Shown piece after piece: positions 1 through 6,872 of a DNA stretch of 8,555 nucleotides. Numbering within the stretch: the first letter of the stretch is position 1; each line of letters begins with the position of its first letter. The stretch is from assembly GCA_947305675.1 (NCBI GenBank), contig CAMZED010000062.1:1-8555 (forward strand), read 5' to 3'. The DNA is from an uncultured Clostridia bacterium. Lineage in GTDB: Bacteria; Bacillota; Clostridia; Oscillospirales; CAG-382. Below the pieces are notes generated by a model. The model had not been told where the DNA came from. It did not search any database and was given only the letters and a program-made list of their open reading frames with translations. Position numbers and translations under genes: made by a program.

Positions 1-33
1 TTCAGGCAAAAAACGGGCAAAAACAGGCATTTT

Positions 34-77
34 CGGGCTCCAATGCGGTCAACCGGCTGCGGCGGAGCCCGTTTTTT
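34..77 (+). terminator. Rho-independent terminator of an upstream gene
   Basis: CGGGCTCC (34-41) pairs perfectly with GGAGCCCG (64-71) and is followed at once by six T (72-77). The 22-base loop can form a small inner CGG/CCG helix. It presumably ends a plus-strand gene lying before the window; bases 1-33 show only A-rich repeats of the AGGCAAAAA type and no recognisable coding end. It separates the kinase operon from upstream transcription. Confidence 0.75.
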
Positions 78-86
78 GTTATCAGG

Positions 87-145
87 CGCAAAAACCACCC
101 GAAAGCGCCGGTGTACTTTTTGCGTTTCTTTGCTCCGCAAAGAGA
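87..145. other. Two adjacent hairpins of unknown role
   Basis: The first hairpin pairs CGCAAAAA (87-94) with TTTTTGCG (117-124), with an inner CACC/GGTG helix (96-99 with 110-113). The second directly abuts it: CTTTGC (128-133), loop TCC, GCAAAG (137-142), extendable outward by a few pairs. Neither has a good T-run on either strand, so they are not standard terminators. They lie upstream of the mapped promoter and should not be in the operon transcript unless the upstream terminator is read through. No gene is supported here. Confidence 0.4.
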
Positions 146-231
146 TAACAAAAAAGTCGAATGTGGGTGATTGGAACCATAAACAGCGCCGAAAACAGAT
201 CGAAAGTGACAATTTTGTCCCGTTCAAAATC

Positions 232-260
232 TTGATTTATTCATATTAATGTAATATAAT
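232..260 (+). promoter_or_regulatory. Sigma-A promoter for the phosphorelay operon
   Basis: The -35 box TTGATT (232-237) and the -10 box TATAAT (255-260) are separated by exactly 17 bases in AT-rich DNA. Transcription should start near 267, giving a leader of about 33 bases to the small reading frame at 300 and about 160 bases to the kinase start at 430. An imperfect dyad GACAATTTTGTC (208-219) lies just upstream of the -35 box and could be an operator, but nothing in the sequence identifies a cognate regulator. Confidence 0.75.
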
Positions 261-299
261 AATTCTGTATATTTCGAGTTCGAAGGAAAGGGATACCAT

Positions 300-401
300 A
301 TGGCAGAAAACAGCACAAAGATTAAGCTGCTGATTGAGAATATCTTCTTATCACATCTAAATTGTACTATTAAACAAGAAAAAACCGTTGTTCGCGTGTA
401 A
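300..401 (+). CDS. Small leader or remnant ORF, 33 aa
   Basis: ATG at 300 is preceded by a purine-rich ribosome binding site AAGGAAAGGG (283-292) with a 7-base gap, and it sits directly behind the promoter at 232-260, so translation is likely. The product begins MAENSTKIKLLIENIF and ends in QEKTVVRV; it has no signal peptide or membrane segment. The stop at 399-401 is 28 bases before the kinase ATG. The first dozen residues recall the start of some clostridial WYL-type or HTH regulators, from memory and without a search, so this may be the 5' stump of a deleted regulator that now drives the operon. Alternatively it is a genuine leader peptide coupling ribosomes to the kinase gene. Function unknown. 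Confidence 0.5.
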   Translation: MAENSTKIKLLIENIFLSHLNCTIKQEKTVVRV

Positions 402-429
402 ACGGAATGACAAGGAAGCGGAAAACAGT

Positions 430-2967
430 ATGAAAAGAATATTGGTTGTTGTCGTTAACGTAATCATCATGATTGCGATGCTGATCTTCGTGGTTCTGTA
501 TTCGAATTTTGAGAACAGCAACGCGACGCAGATACAGATCGAGCATTTTGAAAACACCACGATCACGATGAAACACGTTACCGAGAATTATCTCGAAGGC
601 GAGCAGCGCATCTGCGACGTGTGGGCACGCTATATCAACAGCAAGGATATGACGATCGAAGAGGCGGTCTCCTTTATCCGCATCTCCCACGTGCTGCCGA
701 ACGCCTCCGCCCACATCGTGTTTGCCGACACGCTCTCGGGGCTTTCCACCAAATCGCGGCAGGACTCCCCCGACAACTTCGCCGTCACTTACGAGCGCAT
801 GGAGTTTTTAAACGATGTGAACTGGATCGGCGAGATCGGAAACTCGATCAACGTCACCCGTGCGTACACGAACCCGGTCAACGGGGAACAGTCGATCGCG
901 TTCTGCAATACTGTGACGGTCCACGATCCCGATACGGGCACGCTACGGGACGCTATTCTGCTTCGCGTGCTTCCGATCGCGGAACTCGAAGAAAAATGGA
1001 TCTTCCCGAAAGAGGAGTTCGCGAACGCGGAACTATCCATGATCGACGCGGACGGCGACTACATCATCAAGGGACATTCCTACAAAAACTCCAATCTCTT
1101 CGAGTTTTACCGCTCGTATAACGTCGTGGATACCGCCAAGGCGGAGGAACTCTTCGGGGAGATCACGTCGACGACCGGCTCGACCACCATGCTGAACTCC
1201 CGTGGGGAGGAATGCATTCTTGCCTTTACCCCCATCGCCGCGACCGAGGGATGGACGCTGCTCTCCTTTATGCCGATGAAGGATTTGAGCGTGGATACCG
1301 AAAACTGGCTTCTGATCGGGGTCGTTTCGGCGGGGCTCGTGATCCTGTTCGTTTTCGACTTGGCGGTGATGCTTCTCTTCAACAAGAAACTCCAGTCGGC
1401 GGCGAAAGAAGCGGCGGCGGCAAGCCGCGCGAAAACCGACTTCCTTTCCACGATGTCGCACGATATCCGTACGCCGATGAACGCGATCATCGGGCTTACG
1501 ACCATCGCGGAAAAGAACATCGAAGACACGAAATCGGTGCAGGAAAACCTGCGCAAGATCACGCTTGCAAGCAATCATCTGCTTACCCTGATCAACGATA
1601 TTCTCGATATTTCCAAGGTCGAGAGCGGAAAACTGAACTTCTGCCCGCAGACCTTCTCGATCGTCGAGACGGCGGAGAATCTCGTGAACCTGTCTCAGCC
1701 GATGATTAAAGAGAAGAACATCGAGTTCAGTTTCCGGGTCGGGAAGATCGACGTGGAGTATATCTACGCCGACCAGCTCCGCCTGAACCAGATCTATATC
1801 AATATTCTGTCGAACGCCATCAAGTACACCGAGCCCGGCGGCAGCGTCCGGGTGGATATGCGCGAGGAAGCCAGCGCCAAACCCGGCTGCGTCCGCCTGA
1901 TCTACGTTGTGGCAGATACCGGGATCGGGATGTCGCCCGAGTATATGGCGACGCTGTATCAGCCCTTCTCGCGCCAGACCGACAGCCGCGTGAACCGCAT
2001 TCAGGGGACGGGTCTCGGTCTTGCGATCACGAAACAGATGGTCGACCTGCTCGGCGGGATCATCGATTGTGAGAGCGAACAGGGCAAAGGAACGACCTTT
2101 ACCGTTACGCTCGATCTTCCGATCGCGGATCGGCAGCGGGACGATATGAAACTCGAGCCGATGGACGTCCTTGTCGTCGACGACGACGAGATCTTCCTCG
2201 AAACCGCGGTCGACACGTTGGATTCGCTCGGCGTCGAGGCAGACCGCGCGAGCAGCGGGCCCGAAGCGATCGGTATGATCCGCCGCCGCCACGAGGCGGG
2301 ACGCGATTACCGCATCGTGATCCTCGACTGGAAGATGCCCGAGGTCGACGGCGTCGAAACCATCCGCCGCATCCGCGAGGAGGCGGACAAGGACCTTCCC
2401 ATTCTCCTGATCTCCGCCTACGATTGGTCGGATATCGAAGATCAGGCGAAGGAAGCCGGGGCGAACGGATTCGTCAGCAAGCCGCTGTTCCGCTCCACGC
2501 TTTACGATAAGATCAACGAGATCCTCGGTACCGTGGCGAACTCCGTCGAGCCCGAGAACGATTATTCCGACATTGCCGGAATGAATATCCTCGTGGCGGA
2601 GGACAACGACATCAACTGGGAGATCATTTCCACCCTACTCGGTATGTACGGGATCACGGCCGAGCGCGCCGAAAATGGGCGTATCTGCGTGGAAAAACTG
2701 AGTGCGGCGGCAAAAGACAGCTTTGATCTTGTCTTTATGGATATCCAGATGCCGGAGATGAACGGGCTTGACGCCACGAGGGCCATCCGCGTCCTCGACG
2801 ATCCGTGGGCGTCTTCGGTCCCGATCATCGCCATGACGGCGGACGCTTTCTCCGAAAACATCACGGAATGTCTTAATGCCGGAATGAACGGACACATCGC
2901 AAAACCCATCGACATCAAACTCGTTATCAAAGAGATCCGCAGGATCAAGGAGGATACGAAAAAATGA
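430..2967 (+). CDS. Hybrid sensor histidine kinase, two receivers
   Basis: Membrane hybrid kinase of 845 residues that autophosphorylates on histidine in response to an extracellular signal. In order: membrane helix (4-24); extracellular sensor (about 25-292) resembling a double Cache fold; second helix (293-317); HisKA with SHDIRTP and His344; HATPase with N-box Asn462, DTGIGM (Asp496) and GTGLG (526-530); receiver 1 (from 578; acidic Asp584-586, phosphoacceptor Asp633 in LDWKMPE, Lys684); receiver 2 (from 718; Glu724-Asp725, Asp771 in MDIQMPE, Lys825). All key residues are present. It has no HPt domain of its own; the free HPt at 6046 supplies one. ATG at 430 is chosen because AAGGAAG (412-418) lies 11 bases upstream and the membrane helix starts there; a TTG at 388 would add 14 residues that lie upstream of the helix. 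The stop overlaps the next gene by ATGA. The exact ligand is not visible. Confidence 0.93.
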   Translation: MKRILVVVVNVIIMIAMLIFVVLYSNFENSNATQIQIEHFENTTITMKHVTENYLEGEQRICDVWARYINSKDMTIEEAVSFIRISHVLPNASAHIVFADTLSGLSTKSRQDSPDNFAVTYERMEFLNDVNWIGEIGNSINVTRAYTNPVNGEQSIAFCNTVTVHDPDTGTLRDAILLRVLPIAELEEKWIFPKEEFANAELSMIDADGDYIIKGHSYKNSNLFEFYRSYNVVDTAKAEELFGEITSTTGSTTMLNSRGEECILAFTPIAATEGWTLLSFMPMKDLSVDTENWLLIGVVSAGLVILFVFDLAVMLLFNKKLQSAAKEAAAASRAKTDFLSTMSHDIRTPMNAIIGLTTIAEKNIEDTKSVQENLRKITLASNHLLTLINDILDISKVESGKLNFCPQTFSIVETAENLVNLSQPMIKEKNIEFSFRVGKIDVEYIYADQLRLNQIYINILSNAIKYTEPGGSVRVDMREEASAKPGCVRLIYVVADTGIGMSPEYMATLYQPFSRQTDSRVNRIQGTGLGLAITKQMVDLLGGIIDCESEQGKGTTFTVTLDLPIADRQRDDMKLEPMDVLVVDDDEIFLETAVDTLDSLGVEADRASSGPEAIGMIRRRHEAGRDYRIVILDWKMPEVDGVETIRRIREEADKDLPILLISAYDWSDIEDQAKEAGANGFVSKPLFRSTLYDKINEILGTVANSVEPENDYSDIAGMNILVAEDNDINWEIISTLLGMYGITAERAENGRICVEKLSAAAKDSFDLVFMDIQMPEMNGLDATRAIRVLDDPWASSVPIIAMTADAFSENITECLNAGMNGHIAKPIDIKLVIKEIRRIKEDTKK
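2947..2953 (+). promoter_or_regulatory. Ribosome binding site of the lipoprotein gene
   Basis: AAGGAGG lies inside the last codons of the kinase gene, 10 bases before the ATG at 2964, which itself overlaps the kinase stop (ATGA). This fixes the lipoprotein start and indicates translational coupling between sensor kinase and binding protein. Confidence 0.8.
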
Positions 2968-4253
2968 AAAAACTGCTCATTACCCTTTTGCTCGTCCTCG
3001 CGCTTTTGACGCTGCTTGCCGCGTGCGGCCAGAACAAGGACGACGCCGACGCCCCGTTCGAGCCCGCGCTCGACACCGAAACCGGCTGCAATATCACGGT
3101 GGTCGGGAGCTACGACAACTTCGAGGCGCTGGAGGCGGAGTTCGACCGCTTCAACGAGTTCTATCCGAACGTGCGTCTTCGCTACGTGAAGCTCGACGAC
3201 TACAGCAACACGCTCGCGAACGCCCTCGACGGCAACGACAAACCCAACATCTTCTTCTCGAACGCCGGGATGATCGGGAACCCGAGTTACGACGCGGTGT
3301 TCGCCCACACGGAGGATTTTTCGGACCCCGCCCTGAAACTGGGACTCGGTTGCATCCGTCCGGGTCTTATCAACCACGACGCGGACGGGCGCGTGCTGAT
3401 GGTGCCGGTTTTCTCCCGCACCTACGGTATGCTCGTCAACTACGACCTGTTTGAAAAGGAAGGGCTCTCGGTCCCGACCACGTGGGAAGAGCTGCTTTCG
3501 GTCTGTCAGGCGTTCAAGGATAAGGGCTACGCCAGCCCCATGATGGGCTACAGCCAGAAATCGTCGAGCTGCCTGATGTACACGGTCGCCTATCCGATGT
3601 TTGCCGCCGCACTCGCCGACAATCCCGACGCGCTCGAGATGGCGAACGCGATGAACCCCGCGGCAGGGGAATATATGCGCGGTGCGCTCGAAGCGGTGAA
3701 ACAGCTGATCGATACCGGCTGCGTCGATCTGACCGCATGCGACGAGATCGAGGACAACTATACGAAGGTGATCCTACGCTTCTTCGAGGGCGACGTCCCG
3801 ATGATGATCTGCGCCGGCGACACCGTTTCCGGCACCAAGAAACGCGAGAGCCAGTCCGAGGCGTTCAAGAACGCGCCGTTTACCTACGCGTTCGCGCCCA
3901 TCCCCGCGACGGCGGACGGCGGGTATTTCATCGACAGCCCGTCGGTCGAGTTCTCGGTCAACAAGGACTGCGACAACCTGGAAATGACGAACGAGTTTAT
4001 GCGGTTCCTGATCTCGAAGAAGGAACTGAACCAGATGGCGTCGGTGAAGCGCCTCGTGACCCCGACGGCGGACCTGTCCTTCGACACGGTGTACGCCCCG
4101 TTCGGCAAGGTTCCGGCAAGCCGCACCATCTCCCCCGAAGTGATCGGGATCACCGATCCGCTTACGGTTCAGATCCGTATCGCGGCGTTCAAGGTCGGTA
4201 AAGGCGAGTTGACCGTCGACCAAGCCGTCGCACAGTACGGAACGCTAGAATAA
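2964..4253 (+). CDS. Extracellular solute-binding lipoprotein, family 1 type
   Basis: A 429-residue secreted binding protein. The N-terminus is a lipoprotein signal peptide: KK, a leucine-rich core, and lipobox LAAC with Cys21 as the lipidated residue, so the mature protein is anchored on the outer face of the membrane. The rest has the look of family 1 (sugar-type) ABC solute-binding proteins: an early VVGSYDNFEALEAEF strand-helix, NIFFSNAG, the hinge-region YGMLVNYDLFEKEGL followed by PTTWEELL, and a typical helical C-terminus. The length fits the family. There are no permease or ATPase genes here; instead it overlaps the kinase gene and precedes the c-di-GMP regulator, so I infer that it delivers ligand status to the kinase sensor, as ChvE does for VirA. 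The ligand is probably a carbohydrate but is not determined; an as yet unlinked transporter elsewhere is possible. Confidence 0.88.
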   Translation: MKKLLITLLLVLALLTLLAACGQNKDDADAPFEPALDTETGCNITVVGSYDNFEALEAEFDRFNEFYPNVRLRYVKLDDYSNTLANALDGNDKPNIFFSNAGMIGNPSYDAVFAHTEDFSDPALKLGLGCIRPGLINHDADGRVLMVPVFSRTYGMLVNYDLFEKEGLSVPTTWEELLSVCQAFKDKGYASPMMGYSQKSSSCLMYTVAYPMFAAALADNPDALEMANAMNPAAGEYMRGALEAVKQLIDTGCVDLTACDEIEDNYTKVILRFFEGDVPMMICAGDTVSGTKKRESQSEAFKNAPFTYAFAPIPATADGGYFIDSPSVEFSVNKDCDNLEMTNEFMRFLISKKELNQMASVKRLVTPTADLSFDTVYAPFGKVPASRTISPEVIGITDPLTVQIRIAAFKVGKGELTVDQAVAQYGTLE

Positions 4254-4258
4254 AACCG

Positions 4259-4271
4259 CCGGCGTCGCCGG
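4259..4271 (+). other. Small intercistronic hairpin
   Basis: CCGGC-GTC-GCCGG forms a compact GC hairpin 5 bases after the lipoprotein stop. No T-run follows, so it is not a terminator; it could stabilise or process the message between the lipoprotein and regulator genes. AAGGAGA (4286-4292), 8 bases before the ATG at 4301, restarts translation. Confidence 0.4.
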
Positions 4272-4300
4272 ATCTGTGAAATGACAAGGAGAATCGACAC

Positions 4301-6052
4301 ATGAACGTCACGATCCCGATAAACGAAATGCAAAAAAAGCCCGGAGCCGAACGAAAACGGAAAATACTGATCGTCGAGGACGAGTTCGTCAACCGCGAGA
4401 TCCTGATCGCCATCCTGGATGCGGAGTACGAGATCATCGCGGTCGGGTCGGGCACGGAAGCCGAGGCGTCGCTTCTTTCGCTGTCGCGGGAGATCAGCCT
4501 CGTTCTGCTTGATTTGAACCTGCCCGACCGGCACGGTCTCGACATCCTCCGCGAAATGAAGGAGAATCCGCTGACGGCGAAGATCCCCGTGATCGTTCTA
4601 ACGTCCGATAAGGAAGCCGAGGTCGAGAGCCTCAACATCGGCGCGATCGACTTCATTCCGAAGCCGTATCCCATTCCGAAGGTCGTGCAGGCGCGCGTCA
4701 AGCGCACCATCGAACTCTCGGAGGACCGCGACCTGATCCGCGAGACCGAGTGCGACCATCTGACTGGGCTTTATACTCGGGAGTACTTCTACCGTTACGC
4801 GGAGCAGTACGACGTCTTTCATCCCGACGTTCCGACCGACGCGCTGGTCCTTGACGTCAATCGCTTCCAGATGATCAACGAACGTTTCGGCAAACAGTAC
4901 GCCGATCAGGTACTGATCCGGATCGGGCAGGCGATCGTCGCGTCGGTCGGGGAGGCGGGCGGGATCGCCTGCCGCCGCAGTGCCGACACCTTCCTCGTCT
5001 ACTGTCCGCACCTCACCGATTACCACGCGTTTCTCGACGCGATCATCGCCGCCGCGTGCGGGGATGATAAGGGAAGGATCCGCATTCGCCTCGGCGTCTC
5101 GGCGGAGACCGAAAAGACGGTGGAGATGCAGACGCGTTTCGACCGTGCGAAGATCGCCGCCGACACCGTCCGCGGGAGCTTTACCGACTGCATCGCGTTC
5201 TACGACAACGCCATGCACGAAAAAGAAATCTACGACGAACGTCTGCTCGACGAGTTCCCGCGCGCGATCGCCGAAAAGCAGTTCGCGGTCTATTTCCAGC
5301 CGAAGTTCGACGTCCGCCCCGACACCCCGGTTCTTTGCGGCTCGGAGGCGCTGGTGCGCTGGATCCATCCCGAACTCGGTATGATCTCGCCCGGCGTATT
5401 CATCCCGCTATTTGAAAATAAAGGCTTGATCCGTATGCTCGACCGCTACGTCTGGCGGGAGACGGTCTCGCAGATCGCCGCGTGGAAGAAGCAGTTCGGC
5501 AGAACCGTTCCCGTGTCGGTCAACGTTTCGCGGATCGATATGCTGGACCCCGATCTTGTCGAAACGCTCCGCGACCTCGTTATAAACGGCGGGCTCGACT
5601 TTTCCGACCTGCACCTTGAGATCACCGAATCCGCCTACACCGAGAACGCACGGCAGATCATCGATACGGTGAATCAGTTGCAGAAGATCGGATTCGTGAT
5701 CGAAATGGACGATTTCGGTTCGGGGTATTCCTCCCTGAATATGATCGCCACCCTGCCGATAGACGTTCTGAAACTCGATATGGTATTCATTCGGAGCGTG
5801 TTCCGGGAGAACGGGAACCTTAGAATGCTGAAAGTGATCGTCGAGATCGCCGAAACCCTGTCGGTTCCGATGATCGCGGAGGGCGTCGAGACCGCGGAAC
5901 AGTTAAACACCCTGCGTGAAATGGGATGCGATATGGTACAGGGGTACTATTTTTCCGCGCCGAAACCGGCGGCGGACTTTGAAAAATTCATTCGCGAATG
6001 GCTCCAGATAAAAGAGCCGAAGAGCGTTTTAAAGGAGGTGGAAGTATGCTGA
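4301..6052 (+). CDS. Response regulator with degenerate GGDEF and EAL
   Basis: A 583-residue cytoplasmic regulator predicted to hydrolyse cyclic-di-GMP under phosphorelay control. The receiver (about 20-140) has Glu26-Asp27, phosphoacceptor Asp71 in LLDLNLPD, Thr101 and Lys121. The GGDEF-like domain (about 148-300) starts well with DHLTGLYTREYF, but the signature is replaced by SADTF (227-231) and no RxxD inhibitory site is visible, so cyclase activity is not expected. The EAL domain (about 315-565) keeps the canonical set: Glu349 in EALVRW, Asn408, Glu440 in LEITES, Asp470-Asp471 in DDFGSGYSS, Lys491, Glu527 and Glu530 in AEGVET, Gln547. In Caulobacter PdeA a degenerate GGDEF binds GTP and activates its EAL domain; the same is possible here. 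The start is supported by AAGGAGA 8 bases upstream. The stop overlaps the HPt gene by 7 bases. Confidence 0.93.
   Translation: MNVTIPINEMQKKPGAERKRKILIVEDEFVNREILIAILDAEYEIIAVGSGTEAEASLLSLSREISLVLLDLNLPDRHGLDILREMKENPLTAKIPVIVLTSDKEAEVESLNIGAIDFIPKPYPIPKVVQARVKRTIELSEDRDLIRETECDHLTGLYTREYFYRYAEQYDVFHPDVPTDALVLDVNRFQMINERFGKQYADQVLIRIGQAIVASVGEAGGIACRRSADTFLVYCPHLTDYHAFLDAIIAAACGDDKGRIRIRLGVSAETEKTVEMQTRFDRAKIAADTVRGSFTDCIAFYDNAMHEKEIYDERLLDEFPRAIAEKQFAVYFQPKFDVRPDTPVLCGSEALVRWIHPELGMISPGVFIPLFENKGLIRMLDRYVWRETVSQIAAWKKQFGRTVPVSVNVSRIDMLDPDLVETLRDLVINGGLDFSDLHLEITESAYTENARQIIDTVNQLQKIGFVIEMDDFGSGYSSLNMIATLPIDVLKLDMVFIRSVFRENGNLRMLKVIVEIAETLSVPMIAEGVETAEQLNTLREMGCDMVQGYYFSAPKPAADFEKFIREWLQIKEPKSVLKEVEVC
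6031..6040 (+). promoter_or_regulatory. Strong ribosome binding site deciding the HPt start
   Basis: AAAGGAGGTG is an almost perfect anti-16S match, with its GGAGG core 8 bases before ATG 6046. It decides in favour of this ATG over an in-frame ATG at 5998 that lacks a comparable site and would overlap the regulator by 55 bases. Strong initiation may ensure that the small relay protein is made in excess over the kinase. Confidence 0.85.
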
Positions 6053-6387
6053 CGCTTGAAAAACTCCGCGCGTTCGGCGCAAACGTTGACGAGGGGATGC
6101 AGCGCTGCATCAACAACGAGTCGTTTTACCTGATGCTGACGGAAAAGGCGATCCGCGATCCGGGGTTCGAAAAACTGTTGGAGGCGGCGGAAAACGGGGA
6201 CCTCGACCGGGGGTTTGAGCTTTCCCACGCCTTGAAAGGCGTGACCGCGAACCTCGCCCTGACCCCGCTGTTCGCCCCGATCGCCGAACTCACCGAACTT
6301 TTCCGTAACAAGGCGGACGCCGATTACGTTTCGCTGGTTAAGGCGATCCTTGCAAAACGCGACGAACTGACCGCTTCGGCAGGATAA
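6046..6387 (+). CDS. Free-standing HPt phosphotransfer protein
   Basis: A 113-residue, all-helical, soluble protein with the HPt signature SHALKGVTANL; His61 is the predicted phosphorylated residue and Lys64-Gly65 are the usual companions. The N-terminus (MLTLEKLRAFGANVDEGMQR, then CINNESFYLML) is typical of HPt proteins from Clostridia. Its position, start-overlapping the EAL regulator and in one operon with a hybrid kinase that lacks an HPt domain, identifies it as the shuttle between kinase receiver Asp (633 or 771) and regulator Asp71. No enzymatic activity is expected. The relay partners are inferred from operon membership, not from any interface visible in the sequence. Confidence 0.9.
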   Translation: MLTLEKLRAFGANVDEGMQRCINNESFYLMLTEKAIRDPGFEKLLEAAENGDLDRGFELSHALKGVTANLALTPLFAPIAELTELFRNKADADYVSLVKAILAKRDELTASAG

Positions 6388-6430
6388 AACAAACCGCAAT
6401 CTGTTATACAGTCTTTGAGAGGCACGGCGT

Positions 6431-6652
6431 ATGATCCGAACCAGACTTCTTTCCGTTCTGTCCGTCCTTCTTTTGTTTGGTTTGTCCCTGATATCCTGTC
6501 AGGTGACCCGAAGTGCGACGGGCACGACCGGATCGCCGATGGTGACCCCCGCCTCCTCCTCACCAAGCCGACCGCAGGTTGGTATCTGTCGCCCGACGGA
6601 AGCGCCATCCTCTACCGCCCCAAAACCGAGCCGGAAAGATTAACGTCCCAAA
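6431..6652 (+). pseudogene. Lipoprotein gene with apparent frameshift
   Basis: ATG 6431 has a ribosome binding site GAGAGG (6417-6422) 8 bases upstream and encodes a convincing lipoprotein signal peptide ending LSLISC (Cys23). Read without interruption, the frame gives 70 residues that turn Ser/Thr/Pro-rich and end at 6643. However, from about 6502 the third-position G/C bias typical of the operon switches to the +2 frame, where the translation reads GDPKCDGHDRIADGD and then GWYLSPDGSAILYRPK, which looks like a real beta-propeller-type strand. I infer a one-base indel near 6495-6505 and loss of the 3' part after about 6650. The alternative is a genuine 70-residue lipoprotein. It starts 43 bases after the HPt stop and was probably the last operon gene. 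Confidence 0.5.
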
Positions 6653-6680
6653 CAATGCCGTGGTTACGGGCAATTATTCG

Positions 6681-6729
6681 TTTTAACCGACCCCCGGTAG
6701 GTTTTAACCATCTCAAGGCAATTTTAACC
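6681..6729. repeat. Three TTTTAACC direct repeats, 20-21 bp period
   Basis: Exact TTTTAACC copies start at 6681, 6702 and 6722. The spacing is two helical turns, so they lie on one DNA face. The third is followed by the perfect palindrome ACCCCGGGGT (6730-6739), and a 7 of 8 inverted match, TGTTAAAA, lies at 6758-6765. The repeats are G-preceded in the first two copies and the spacers are unrelated. Possible roles are binding sites for a repressor or an end of a small mobile element; there is no transposase or spacer conservation to decide. Confidence 0.55.
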
Positions 6730-6781
6730 ACCCCGGGGTAAGAGGTGAGTAAGCTCTGTTAAAATATTCTACTCAACACAT

Positions 6782-6825
6782 AAAGAAACGGTTATTTTGA
6801 TAGAATGACCGTTTCTTTTATTTTA
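6782..6825 (+). terminator. Rho-independent terminator 1 of 3
   Basis: AAAGAAACGGTTA (6782-6794) pairs with TGACCGTTTCTTT (6806-6818) over 13 positions, including one GU pair, with an 11-base loop. It is followed by TTATTTTAT. This is the first strong stop after the phosphorelay operon and the lipoprotein remnant. Confidence 0.8.
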
Positions 6826-6829
6826 TCTC

Positions 6830-6864
6830 AAAACGGCTTGAAATAAGGGCATTTCGCCGTTTTT
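6830..6864. terminator. Terminator-like hairpin 2 of 3
   Basis: AAAACGGC (6830-6837) pairs with GCCGTTTT (6856-6863); beyond a TT bulge GAAAT (6840-6844) pairs with ATTTC (6851-6855), loop AAGGGC. A five-T run ends the plus-strand side, and the A-run on the left would give a T-run on the minus strand, so it could work in both directions. Confidence 0.6.
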
Positions 6865-6872
6865 AGCATTTC

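Noticed and set aside
43..249. Plus-strand frame of 68 codons before the operon
   Set aside because: It starts inside the terminator hairpin, has no ribosome binding site, crosses the hairpins and ends in the promoter.
388..432. Kinase start at TTG 388
   Set aside because: It adds 14 hydrophilic residues, overlaps the 33-codon ORF, and has no ribosome binding site, whereas ATG 430 has AAGGAAG upstream.
1033..2292. A 419-codon open frame on the minus strand inside the kinase gene
   Set aside because: It lies opposite fully motif-bearing kinase and receiver sequence. It is an effect of high G/C at third positions and its product is His/Arg/Asp-rich without domains.
4740..5240. Active diguanylate cyclase
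   Set aside because: The GGDEF signature is replaced by SADTF, so synthesis of cyclic-di-GMP is not expected.
6415..6741. Plus-strand frame of 108 codons as a single gene
   Set aside because: Its first part overlaps the clearly better lipoprotein signal peptide in another frame, and its last part runs through the TTTTAACC repeats. Only the middle looks coding.
6681..6765. CRISPR array
   Set aside because: The repeats are only 8 bases with 12-13 base spacers; too short for any CRISPR repeat, and no cas genes are present.
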